Shown here piece after piece: positions 30,115 to 41,508 of a stretch of 64,000 bases of DNA. Each line of letters begins with the position of its first letter. Positions within the stretch are counted from its first letter, which is position 1. The stretch is from positions 49,652-113,651 of the forward strand of contig QLIY01000031.1 in NCBI GenBank assembly GCA_003260075.1. Direction: 5' to 3'. The notes beneath the pieces are model-generated. The model made no database searches. It was given only the letters and a program-made list of their open reading frames with translations, and was not told where the DNA came from. The translations under genes and the position numbers were made by a program. This DNA is from Phallusia mammillata. Its lineage: Eukaryota > Chordata > Ascidiacea > Phlebobranchia > Ascidiidae.

Positions 30115-33100
30115 AATTGGCGAAGAAAAATCTACTAAGCACAGGATTCACCAAAAAGGGCTCAAAGGGTCATTTTTATATGCAAATGTGCCAAACCACA
30201 TTACGTAAATCCACAATAGGTTTCAAAACGTGGTCAGATCGTCAAAATCCGAACCACTACGAACTTTTATCGAGTGTTAAGTCTTGACGTTTTAAGTGTC
30301 ACAGCGCTATGCCCCGGGCACCTCTGAAACATGAAACCATCTTTGTCCGGTAACAACACATTACAGATCGTTTTGAAACATACCACAATTCTGATGTGCC
30401 AAAAATAACACGATAAGTAATACTTTACCTCCAGTTTTTGGTGATATCATGTGTTCTTGTCTGAAGAACATAGACGTATCACAACTCGACATAGAGAAAT
30501 ATGGATAAAATTCTAAGAAATCTTTTCTACACAGTTTGCGAACTTAACGTTACGATTATCGAGTGGAACTTAATCTGTATTGTTTGCAATGTTTTGTATT
30601 TTGCTTCAGGTCAAACTAGCGGTCGTAAAAGTCTGCGCAAGGTTACAATTATGTGGGTATTGCGCGTCGAAATCAGACCAACATAGCTCGTGATTAACAA
30701 AACCACTAACTACCACCAAAGCAAAATTGTTTGTGGTGTCTTGAAACTCTTGAAGTTGTCTAAAACTAAAGAAAAAGACCTAACCTAAATCTTTACATAT
30801 ATAATTGCAGAGATAAATCTCCACAAACGCTTTAAAGATAAAGTACTGTTCCTTTTTTATACTCAGTTTGCCACAGTGTGCAAAAAATAGTGTTGTGATA
30901 TAATACCCATTCCATTTCCGGGGTTACGTAAATGGGACATAATCAAGTTTCAGTGACGTTACACAACCGTCATAGCTTTTGAATATTATGTTTCGAAGCA
31001 GGTATGTGGTGGTATTGTTAAACTCAATGGCAATTCGATTGTGGCATTGATAATTGCTGAAATACAAGACACGACACGCTGTCTACTGTCTCCTAATCAC
31101 CGTGCTTCGGACGTCAATGGTCTGTGGCCTCATTTCACCGACTGTTACCTTTTCTTGCTCCTGCGAGCGACTTTAGCTTATACGCTGGTAAAGTACTTTC
31201 GACATAGGATAACAGTCACGGAATTGAACAGAATTTGAAACAATACAACTGCTTATATAAAGCTGCACGACTATGAAGAGACAACGCTTGTGGACATTGT
31301 GCAAAATGCCAAACATGCTTATAATACTTGCGGCGAATCTACAATACCACATATGCCTTATCCCTGATAATGACAGAAGGATTTGTCCAAACTTTTCAGA
31401 ATAAACTATGTCAATTTTTTCGTCTACTTTGGCCCCCAATTGTACCGATTTCAAAGCCTCACAAACAGATCTGTTTACAAATATGTATGTCAAATGCCTT
31501 ACAAATAGATTTGTGTACAGCGTTGAAATGTAACTTCATAAGACCAATAAGACAACAATTGGCAAGCAAATTACAGAAAACAGGTCAAAGCAGCCGATTT
31601 TGCAGTTACGTAACCTGTGCGTATGCCCTAATCCTGAGATACGAGCTAAAGTTAAGTTTAAGGCGACTTTATTCGGGCCTTTGCTGTGCGTTTGCCATGC
31701 ATTGGCATCGATTCTTAAAATCGATTTAAACTAAATGTTTCGATTGGCGCAGCAGAGAACAGAATCGACTTCACAATGCGTTCCAAGCAATATACCGGGT
31801 TTTAAGCCAGGATAGTGGTATCAAACTTAGCATCGGGTATTAGGGCGTTTTACACATACAACAAGATTTGGGTGAGATAAACACATTGTGAAGTGCAAAA
31901 CGGTTCCTTGTTGGCCTGCATTCCACAGTGCTTACGCTCAATCGATTATGACCGCAGCGAGCGACACAAAAACGAAAACCGGACGAAATTCGCGGGATTT
32001 CTTATCAAAACAAACGCATCTCCCAAATCAACTGGATTACTGTACAGTATAACACTAAATCTAAAACCCTGTTTGCAAAGCACAGAATTTTCCAATAAGT
32101 TTTATCATACCTTTCAATGTACTATATCGTTAACTTAAACAAGGCGACAACTCGCTTGCAACTTTAAAAACACGACCTTTGTGCCTCGATTATGAGTGAT
32201 TTTCGTTGTTCTTATCTTATCGGAAGCTATTGTGTATTTTGATGGACTAAAATCACTTGAAATGCCGTCTTGGCCGTTCACATATGCAATACTTTTAAAT
32301 CTGAACCCACCTGCACACCAGGCATTGGAAAGGACGGCAACTTCTTGTTATGTACATCAGCTGTACTGGTATCTAACCCTGCGCTCGCACGACTGAAAGT
32401 AAAGTAAGTTTAGCCAAAAAAATGAGGATAGTCTGATCTGCCCCCAAGAGACTACCTCGCATAAACTGTTTCACTAAGTTAATCTACTTGCTCTTCCGTC
32501 TGCAAGTCGGGCGCCAGAGACACGTTAGTACGGCCACGGAGTCTTTACCACACTTCGCACGGACAGGGCGGTTTCAGGCATAAAGCACGAAGCGACAAAA
32601 TCACATCACCGCTCGCGCACCTCTCCAGCGCCGGCGGCGCGTGACATGTGCATTCAAGCGTGACCGCCGCGACAGGCGAGCGCAACAAGGTTCAGCCACT
32701 CGACTTGTTTAGGATACAATGCCACCTGTTGTCGATGAGCACAATACCAGTTCCGAAATGCACACACATTTAGTATTGAATGTTGTACGTTCAATTTGCG
32801 CCTGCAAACCTTACGGGAGTTTTGCCAGGGTTTTAGAGTGTTTTTCTGCAGTGCATTTGCTACTGATTGCTTGGTACACTAAAAATCACCGAACAAAACT
32901 CAAAAACTAGTCAATTCTGGCAGTACTTGATTTGGCATGGATTACACCAACTGCAAAAATTAAAGGATACCAAGTTACAAACAACCGTAGCATTCCATAT
33001 AACTAGTCAAGGTCTCTTGACTTGCATTTCAAAAGCAAAACATATTTAGAAAATACCAATCGCAACAGTAAAATTTATTGAATCGATTATGGTAAAAGCT

Positions 33101-34283
33101 GTTGGAAGTCACGTGTCTCTTACGTCAATCAAACCATTTGTTACACTCTTTAGTGCCATCACGCGGATTGTTGTGCAAAAGGTTGCATAACGTGCCTAAA
33201 GCGTGGCGCGAAACTCGTTTTCTTGTTAAAAAACAACCTTTTTGTGACCTACTAAAATTGTCTTGCAGCACCCTTGTCATGTCACAGTAATAATCGATTA
33301 TGACGTAAGAAACAAACCCACAAGAGACTTGCGTAACAGCGTTATGATGCAAAGCAACAAAAATTCGACATATCAGCTCGCAAAAAGTTTGTGTTCATGG
33401 GTTATCAAAGACTCCCAAAGCCCCTGGAAATACTGTTTCATCAGATGTGAGATTTGAGCTTTTTTTGGAAAACCTTGCAACTAAACTGTTATCTTAAGGT
33501 AGTGTTGAAAAAAAGCTGTTAACTGGATGATGCATTTACAATTTTTTTTTGTTTTTTAAAAACAATGACAAGCTTTAGATTTAAAAAAATGCAATAAAAT
33601 CTCTAGTCGTGCACCAGCAAATTTTAAACATTGATAAACTACGGTGCAAGCAAATAGTTTGACCCGGCCTTTTGAATGCGAACAATAAAAATTAAGCAAT
33701 CGTTCTCCTACATTGTTCACACCGGAGATAGCAAACGTCTTTTCTCACTTCACAATCGACGTGAAGGGAAAAATCGATAGCTGACGGCGCGGGAGTTGCA
33801 AGGCTTGATTGATTTAACTTAATTTTTCAGCGACCAAAACTTACACCAGCTTTAGTAAGAAGTAGAAATCAAATCAAACCCTCAGCAATTTTTAATGTGG
33901 AAAAGCTTGACAATGTTAATTTGGATATCAAGGCATGATGTTGTATTTAAGTGGTGATGTGAGCAGCGAATGTTGTGTTAAGGTACCTTCGCTTGGTGAA
34001 AGTAACATGGCAACTAAGTGGTACAAAACAATCACCGAACTGGCTGCAAAAAGTTCGAATTTTATGGATCGTGATTAATCATCCATGCCTAAACACGCGC
34101 ACCTAATTTCAACGTGGTTTTGGTGATGTTCTTAGTTTTACACATTCAAACAGAAATCAAAAACAATGTTTGAGACATAATTCACCAGTAAATTTACACC
34201 TTGACGAATCGTAAATAGCCGTCATTTTGAATGTGTTATTTATCACTGCGCGGTCTGCTATATAATCTAGATATACGTTAGAT

Positions 34284-34533
34284 CAGGGGTGGGCAACCTG
34301 CGGCCCTTTGATTAAAGTTGTGCAGCCCGCAGAGACACTTGGATTTCAAATGTACTGGCAAACGAGTCCAATTATTATATTTTTTTGAGCAGATCAGTGC
34401 GCCCGGTGCTATTTTTCTGCGACCTGACAGTATGCTGCTAGAATCAAATGCGAATTTTACTTGTATTAAGGCATTTTTTGTATGCAGCGAAGTAAGCCCC
34501 CCCCCCCCCCCCCCCCCCCGTTGCCCACCCCTG
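34284..34533. mobile_element. hAT-type element, TSD CGTTAGAT, body interrupted by 23 C
   Basis: CAGGGGTGGGCAAC at the left and GTTGCCCACCCCTG at the right, flanked by exact CGTTAGAT at 34276-34283 and 34534-34541. C run 34497-34519 lies just inside the right end. Confidence 0.9.
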
Positions 34534-34713
34534 CGTTAGATCATCATTACACAGTGGTCCTAGAGCAGTGATTGCGCAAAAACGATTTGAATTGTTCCCC
34601 AGTGCACGCCGGCCCCCCCCCCCCGTTGCCCACCCCTGCGTTAGATCATCATTACACAGTGGTCCTAGAGCATTGATTGCGCAAAGACGATTTGAATTGT
34701 TCCCCAGTGCACG
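34519..34713. repeat. 93-bp duplication (hAT right end plus flank) with 12-C spacer
   Basis: 34519-34612 and 34625-34713 both begin GTTGCCCACCCCTG; few substitutions. Spacer 34613-34624. Confidence 0.9.
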
Positions 34714-36515
34714 CCGGCTCATGAAACGATACAGGAAATTACGAAAAAGGGGGATAGCCAAATGTCTGTTAAAACCGCAGGTAGAATGCCAGCTGACTGG
34801 AAGAGCTGAATCCAGGCCCTCATTAATATTCAGTACAGGGGTCACTGTTTAATTGCCGCCGCTTGGAACGCACCTGCTCGTTTTTCATCCTGCACCTGAC
34901 ACAGCTGCTGCAAATACTAGCAGGTATAATGGCTGGTTGTCACTTATGAGATGCTCCACGCTAATAACATTTGTAGTTTTCCAAACCAAAAATATGAAAC
35001 TCATGTTTTGCCGTCTCATTTTAAACCTATTCACACGATTTGCGCGGTATTCAAATATAAATTTGTAAGTATTAGATGATTTCGAAGAACATGCAAAAAC
35101 TCTTACAGAATATGGGCTATCAATTCGGGACCAACGACTACATGAGTGGACCCCGTTTAAAACCAACAAAAACGGATTTTATCACAATGATATCTTTGAT
35201 TTCAAGAAACATTACATACAAAGTTCTGACGTTTTGAGACCACCTGCGGTCACGTGCCCTTTATAAAATAATCTTTGATGTAAGTTGGCAGCATCAGTCT
35301 GTTCAAGTATTTCTATAGAATATATAACATACAAAATAACGGCAATGCACAATCCACACATGGGAGATTGTGGGCGATTTCTCTCGATTAATATCGATCT
35401 GCATTGGCCCGTTAAGCCATTAGACCAGATCAAGGCACTTAGCTAATTAAATAACGTTCTGTACCTATCCCAAGGTTCCAATGCACGAACGCTAAGCAAA
35501 TATTGCCCTTTTGAACACCAAACTCCAAAAAACGAACTTGCATTTAAGATACATTAACAAGTTTCTCGCTGTCCTAAAAGAACTATACGTTTGCACCGGT
35601 AAATGAATCAAGTTGTAATTAGTAAAATTTCATTCACTGGCACCATTGTAAATATAGCAGAAAAATCAAACTGCAAAATTATGATGTTTGATAATCCATT
35701 GGGACTAAAAACTACGAAAGCAAACGTATCAAATCCTAATTATGTACATGTGTGTATAACTATATTTTTTATTATATTGAACATTGTATTTGTTTGTAAA
35801 TATTATATTTATAAAGATTCACGCCATTGCGCTAACCATATTAAATTTATTTACATGTTTCGTTTAATCATGTGCTTGGATCGGTTAAAAGAGTTTTAAA
35901 CCTTCGATACAACTCAAATTGTTTTCTTTTTTGAACAGGTAGATACGCAGAGGGTAATAAAAATATTTTCACTAGAGTGCATCAATAGCGGAGTAATAAA
36001 TCAATACGTTGAAGCAAATGAAATCGGCAGTACTCTTGCCACGTCTCAAGAGTATTCAGTCAAACGTTATCGCTTTAGAAACTGGAACTGCGCAACTGCA
36101 CATTTAAGTTAGATCCAATTCCAAAAAACATTCACTCTGACCATTCAACTTAAACAACAGTGACCTTAATCTAAACCACCCTATGACAGCCCACAGCGGC
36201 CGATTTCTAAGACAATTCCCAACAAAATGCCAAATTTGAACATATTGCCTTTTGGCAGCCTTTTCTTGTGGATACCAGCTAACTTCTTACACATATCATC
36301 ATTATACAACCAGCTGGTATAAAGAATAAAATTGTGCTTGTTGTATACAGTGTTTGCAACGGTTAACTATGCATTAATTTGTCCGTGTACTGCTCAATCT
36401 CTAATGTGCCTGTCAAATTTTAATCACTTTTGATCAAGTCTTTTCTTGCCATGCCCACCCAACAAATGCATTTTAAAAGGCAAAACAACCATTATAAAGT
36501 TGTCCCCGGCGTTAA

Positions 36516-36965
36516 CATAGAACAAAAATACACTTACGTTCCTGGGAGAAAGATGATCTTCTTCTGCCTAGCGGCCGTGGACGGAATCTTACAGACATGA
36601 TATCGCCCAAAGAGTCAACAAGATTTTGCCGAGAAAATGCTACCCAGTTAAATCCGCAGCTTCACTCTTTCTATACATCCAGCAATGTCATCTCAGATGC
36701 GGCTTATACACTACTAGATACTGGGCGATCAGTCACTATACCTTACCCCATGCAGTGCCACCACACAAACACTGTAGAATCAGATTGGAAGCTAGAATCA
36801 ATCGCTGAGGAAATGCAGTTAGCTAAAAAGGCGCGATCGATAAAGCAATGGCGTGAGCCAACGCCGGAGGGTCAACATTCTCTCCCCGCCCGGCGCTACA
36901 GTGGATTAAGAAGAAATAGTTGCAAATATTTTGTTTGCGTATTTATTTTTCTGTCCAAACATTAA
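36516..36965 (+). CDS. Unrecognised plus-strand open frame
   Basis: Open without stop from 36516 to the TAA at 36963, with an ATG at 36597 (122 codons). The composition is balanced and protein-like, with a charged helix-like segment (WKLESIAEEMQLAKKARSIK) and a C-terminal basic RRYSGLRRNS. This length is unusual by chance in AT-rich DNA. I recognise no family. No convincing acceptor precedes it. It could be a single-exon gene, a terminal exon, or chance opposite a promoter-proximal exon on the other strand. Confidence 0.35.
   Translation, partial: HRTKIHLRSWEKDDLLLPSGRGRNLTDMISPKESTRFCRENATQLNPQLHSFYTSSNVISDAAYTLLDTGRSVTIPYPMQCHHTNTVESDWKLESIAEEMQLAKKARSIKQWREPTPEGQHSLPARRYSGLRRNSCKYFVCVFIFLSKH
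36538..36598 (-). CDS. Candidate upstream first exon (minus strand), unassigned
   Basis: Minus-strand ATG at 36598 opens a 61-bp frame (MSVRFRPRPLGRRRSSFSQE plus one base) ending at a perfect donor GTAAGTG. It could be the first coding exon of the calcium channel, whose recognised N-terminal exon lies 12 kb downstream behind a sequence gap. No clear phase-1 acceptor was found to connect them. It overlaps a longer open frame on the opposite strand, so at most one of the two is likely to be protein-coding. Confidence 0.35.
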
Positions 36966-37120
36966 CTCTTCCAACGCTTAGTTTGATATTCGCGCTTATG
37001 GCGCTAAGAAACTAAAGGATTATTACTTATCAAATATTCAAATGACCAAGCATTTAATGACCTACTTCCTTTCTGTGCACTATCTTGTCTCAATCTGAAT
37101 TTGAATTCGTAATCGTGTTA

Positions 37121-37163
37121 ATGACGTCATGACTGGCGCGGAATATACAAAATATGACGTCAT
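37121..37163. promoter_or_regulatory. Paired palindromic CRE sites
   Basis: Two perfect ATGACGTCAT palindromes (37121-37130 and 37154-37163) lie 33 bp apart, about 530-560 bp upstream of the candidate minus-strand first exon at 36598. A further TGACGTCATC is at 24920, beside the N-terminal exon. Confidence 0.45.
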
Positions 37164-37872
37164 GTGCTATTCTACCTGGTCACAATCTCGCGAGCATGCA
37201 CAATCCACAAAAAGACGAATGCCTCTATTTATTATTTCTGACATCTCATTGACTGCCTGCACCTGCCTTGTTCATTAACAGTCGCCATTTGCACTATATG
37301 CGTTAATCTCCTTCGCTGGCCGGCGAACACGTCTGCTTTCCGTCTCCTACCAACCCTTGGCGTTTTATCAGCTGGCACACGCTCGAGTCCCCGCCAGAAT
37401 GACAGCGCATTGCTTGGGACTTAACCCTGTGTAGGTAAATCGAAGTGCTTCACACCAAATCGATCTGTTGATTGGAAACGGGCATTCGATTGAACACCAA
37501 ACGTTATGTGAATTGTTTCGCATTCGGCGACCGCAATAATATTGAATTCAAATTTTCATTGCGATTTAATTGGTTGTCCCGCAATAACGGCTGGTTAGTG
37601 TGGGCAATAAAACTATGTGTGCAACCTTTAAAAGCTGTAATTACGTTTGACTTTAATTGCAACTGTACAGCTGGAAGGGTGATGTTTTCGATGTAGCGAT
37701 GCCATCAACGCATGTCAAAAGTTTATTTTTAATGTTTTTTGCTGGTTTCGTGTGTAATGAAACACCAGAATACGCACTTTTACTCTTTAAAGTGACAATT
37801 ACAGGCGGTGTTAGACCGCAGATTTTTTTTCACACATCTATGCAGAAAAATTTGAACAGGTACAAAATTTAA

Positions 37873-37873
<1 letters not shown>

Positions 37874-37910
<37 letters not shown>
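37874..37910. repeat. 37-C run, probable gap filler
   Basis: Pure C, no duplicated flanks recognised. Confidence 0.9.
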
Positions 37911-38049
37911 TATTTTTTAACCTTGATCGAAACAGTTACCACGAGTTCGTAGTTTATAAACTGTGTTGTAGATAAACCTGTTGTTTAAGTTCATTAACCA
38001 CCATTGCAGCCCCCAAGCTTTTAAACTTGTGCTACCCTGCATTAAAAAG

Positions 38050-38345
38050 TATCACAGTACGATTTTAAAGATTTTCAAGGCGGTCTACAGCTTTAAACGT
38101 TACCATAACATGATTCATAAGGCCATGTAAGGATTTAGATTATACCGTACTACGTCTTAAACATATTTAAGGCCGCGTACAGCATTAAACGGCACCATAC
38201 GTCGGTTATAGAGACTCTCAATTACCGTGTACAGCATTTAACGATTCCGTACTACGATTTTCAAGGCCATGTACAGCATTAAATGGTACCATACCACGTT
38301 TTTGAAGATTTCAAGGCCGTGTTACAGCACGGTTCGATACACAAT
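38050..38345. repeat. Degenerate minisatellite
   Basis: About six imperfect units of 40-50 bp around AAGGCCGTGTACAGCATTAA followed by ACGxTACCATACTACG. Units vary in length and sequence. Confidence 0.75.
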
Positions 38346-40427
38346 GTTGCGAAAATGGTTTCGGTTTAACAATCTGTCATAATATGTGACAATATACGTA
38401 GGATCGATCGTCGGTTGCCGAAACGGTAAACGTACCATTGATGATTTAAAGCCACTTATGATACAACGTATGGGTTGGCTTCGGTATATGCCATATGGAC
38501 AAGGCTGAAAATTGATTTTTCATTACCTTCCGCTGGTACCCCTGTATATTGATATTTACTGGTTCCAATATGCTCGTAAAAACGGCTTTACGAGCAGTAA
38601 AAGTAAAATACTATGCTATTTGGTTATTACTCAAAGTGTAAAAGTGTTTGATATAGATGTGATAAAAATTTTGCCAAGACGATTAGAATCAGATTGGTAA
38701 GGTATAAATGACTGTATACTGCATACATATATGAATGTGCGAATTGCCGAGGCAAAATCTTAAAATTAAATGCAAATATATAGGCATAAATCCATTAAAT
38801 TAGTGGCAAAATTTGCGTTGTGATCTCAACGCAAACAAGGGCCAATGTAGCTACGCGGTTCTTAAAACGCAAAATTACATTTTATATCTTCCTTAAATTT
38901 TTAAACCGCTAGCACCCATAAAACGACAGGATGCTATTTAAATCGTTCATATGAAGAGTAAAACTGCGGTCGTCAAAATTTAGATAACAAGGGGATACGG
39001 TCTGCTGCCTTTGTATTACAATGACAAAACTCGACGGGAAATGGAATTATAAACAGAGGCTAAAATCCGTTTTACTTTGTCGATCGCTTCACTAATTTCG
39101 AAAGTTTGCGTCAGTCAATGCGCAAAAGCAACTGTTGCTTAACTTTATCGGAATAATTGTCGACTTTTGTAAATGTTGTATAAAGCATAGGTTTGAAAGT
39201 TTTTGGCACATATTGGTTTCATGCTTAATACACCTACATATACATATGTAGTCTATAAAATATATATGCGTGCTCGATTGTTTGTTTTTGTTATTGAAGG
39301 CGTTTGACCTCTTTAAAAATTAAAAAAACTGCTAAAATAGAAGGTATACGAGTGACCGCGAAAACACAAGACCAAAATCCCTAAGCTTTTAGGGTCCAGA
39401 ATTCACAAAAGCCCAAGTGTATAGCGTATGTTGGGGGTAATCCTACTTAGGCGCTACGCGAAACACTTCAATTTAGCTATACATATATGCTTTGACCAAA
39501 AGCTTTTTACTGTTGCAAGTGCCTTATCCTGGAAGTCAACTTAATATTCAAGTATGGGTTTATGGTAGCACCAAACGCAAATTCAACACTTTTGAAACCG
39601 GTTACTTTAAGCGTGATACTCGACAATTTTAATTTTTAACGGCTAGCCTGCAAAGTCTTGCCATCTAAACGCGTGGGGATACCTAGTGTTGTCAACACAG
39701 ACTTGTAAGCAGGCCCGAAATTGGATCCGGCCCACCTTGTTTTAACAATTAGACCCAAAAACATTGCACCACTTTACCATTAAAACCCATTTTTTGCGAT
39801 TGACCTTTCGTTCAATCAGTTCTCCTGTCGCACATTTCTACTATGCTTGCGGTAATACTTCGTTATTATTCTGGGCTTTCATATTTCGTCTATCCCAAGC
39901 CAACTGTATAACATTGTTGTAAATGGATTCCCTCTTAACCTATGAATCGGTAGCGCCTTCTCCCTCAAAACCATATATCCTCTGTACAAACAACCCCCTT
40001 TTAGCTCAAGGCTTTGTTGTATATTATTATTTCCGTTCCGCAATGGGGTCAATTTAGGTCAAACGCGTGCCGAGATAACATCCATATAGATTTTCAAGAT
40101 TAAAAAGTCAGAAAACACTGCAGCCAAAGTTAATGCATGTTTAAGTATTTTTGTTTCCGTTTTCAAAACACTCGTCAGTGCCTTAAAACGCCAGCAAGCT
40201 GAGTCACAAAAACAAACAAGCGTCCCTGCTTTGGCCTGCGAGACTGCCAGACGGGTGCACTTGAGGGTCAACCTTCCAGCATTGCGCAACCCAAACAATA
40301 ATCTAATCCTCGGCGCCTTGTGCGAGTTTTGACGTCATTTTCGTGTCTTGGTCTGCTAACAAGGCCGCATATTTGGGCTGATAATGCATATGTGACTTAT
40401 CAATGCGTCATATTTCGTTTGCAAGCT

Positions 40428-40640
40428 TAACGGTGGCTGGTAATGAGTTACAGGCAAATACGAATTTCAACTTTGCATTAAGCACACTTTGGTCAGTTTT
40501 GTTCAAACCAATCCGTACAGTATAGATTTAGCGCAAAATATCGGTGGGTGGTAATGAATAACTGGCAAATACTTTAAATTAGGTACACTTTATAGTAACT
40601 TTTGTTCAAACTATACGTATATTACAGATTTAGCGCACAT
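40428..40640. repeat. Two-unit tandem repeat
   Basis: CGGTGGxTGGTAATGAxTxA ... GGCAAATAC ... TTTTGTTCAAAC ... AGATTTAGCGCA occurs twice in order, at about 40428 and 40542, with substitutions. Confidence 0.75.
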
Positions 40641-41384
40641 TTTTGGCATCAAAAACGCTTGATACACATGTCAACGCATCTTTTCCTATGAGAATCTACT
40701 TGAAGCTTTTACCCATACCACAATTCGCATAGACATCAAACATCAACTTGCGTTATACAAACGCTTAGCAGAGTTAAATCAAAATCGTTTGGCAGTTTAC
40801 AGTAAAGGAACGCAGGAATAAATATAGACGATCAATAGAAACACAATTGAGGCAGGGGTCTGACGTCGTTATTACGTTTAGTGACGTAGTTACGGTTACG
40901 CGATCGAACTGTTGGCGTGGACCTTAGAACTGTGACCGTGTAACGATGTTACGTTAAGGTAATTTTTAATATGGGCGTAAAAATAGATGGACAACTTTGA
41001 AATGTAATGTGATGTGTGTGATTCTGACATTTTTTGTTTCACTTTCAAATATTTTGTACGTCAATACGATTGTTCGCATATTCATGGGAAACGAAAGGTA
41101 AAAATCTCTCAAAGCCAAAATCTCATAAATTAAGTCAATGAGCAACTGTAGCAAAGAGTTTACACTGCAAGTTTAGAGGTGCAGCAAAAAGGTTTTCTAA
41201 GCCACCGTTTTAAAACAACGTAAGCCACACAGCTCTAACCATACGCTCTTTCCAAAATTGCTAGCGGGGCAATGGATTAGCCAGAATTCGAAACCCACTA
41301 TTGACACCTAGCGGAAACAAACAAAATACCAAACTGCCGCACACAGCCTCTATACCGACCACACCTAACAACCGTCCCGGGCTT

Positions 41385-41508
41385 AAACCCTTCAGAAACT
41401 TGGCCGAATGGTCCGACGCGCCTGAGCTTAAAACTCGATCGCGATGCTTTCCCGGGAGCGTCTTGGGTTCGAACCCCGTGAAAAAATAAAAATAAACCCT
41501 TCAAAAAC
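41385..41508 (+). mobile_element. Short tRNA-like SINE, family 2, with target duplication
   Basis: TTGGCCGAATGG (A-box) to GGTTCGAACCCCGTGAAAAA (B-box and A tail) spans 41400-41493. It is flanked by 15-bp direct repeats AAACCCTTCAGAAAC (41385-41399) and AAACCCTTCAAAAAC (41494-41508), as expected for retrotransposition. The layout resembles a class II (Leu/Ser) tRNA but T-stem pairing is broken. Confidence 0.75.

Larger units (their letters stand above)
24878..36515. other. No recognised gene: upstream flank or first intron of the calcium channel
   Basis: Many short frames but none with convincing family similarity or linked splice sites. Contains the repeats listed at 28.1, 29.0, 30.0 and 34.3-34.7 kb, and a CpG-rich stretch at about 32510-32720 that could be regulatory. 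The 119-codon plus frame at 25707 is unrecognised and looks like chance. Confidence 0.6.

Noticed and set aside
4013-34713. CRISPR array or other spaced-repeat system
   Set aside because: The blocks are different at each locus, present only in pairs, and lie in animal introns.
41400-41493. Functional tRNA-Leu/Ser gene
   Set aside because: The T-stem does not pair, no acceptor stem is found, and it has an A-rich tail and target duplications typical of a retroposed copy.
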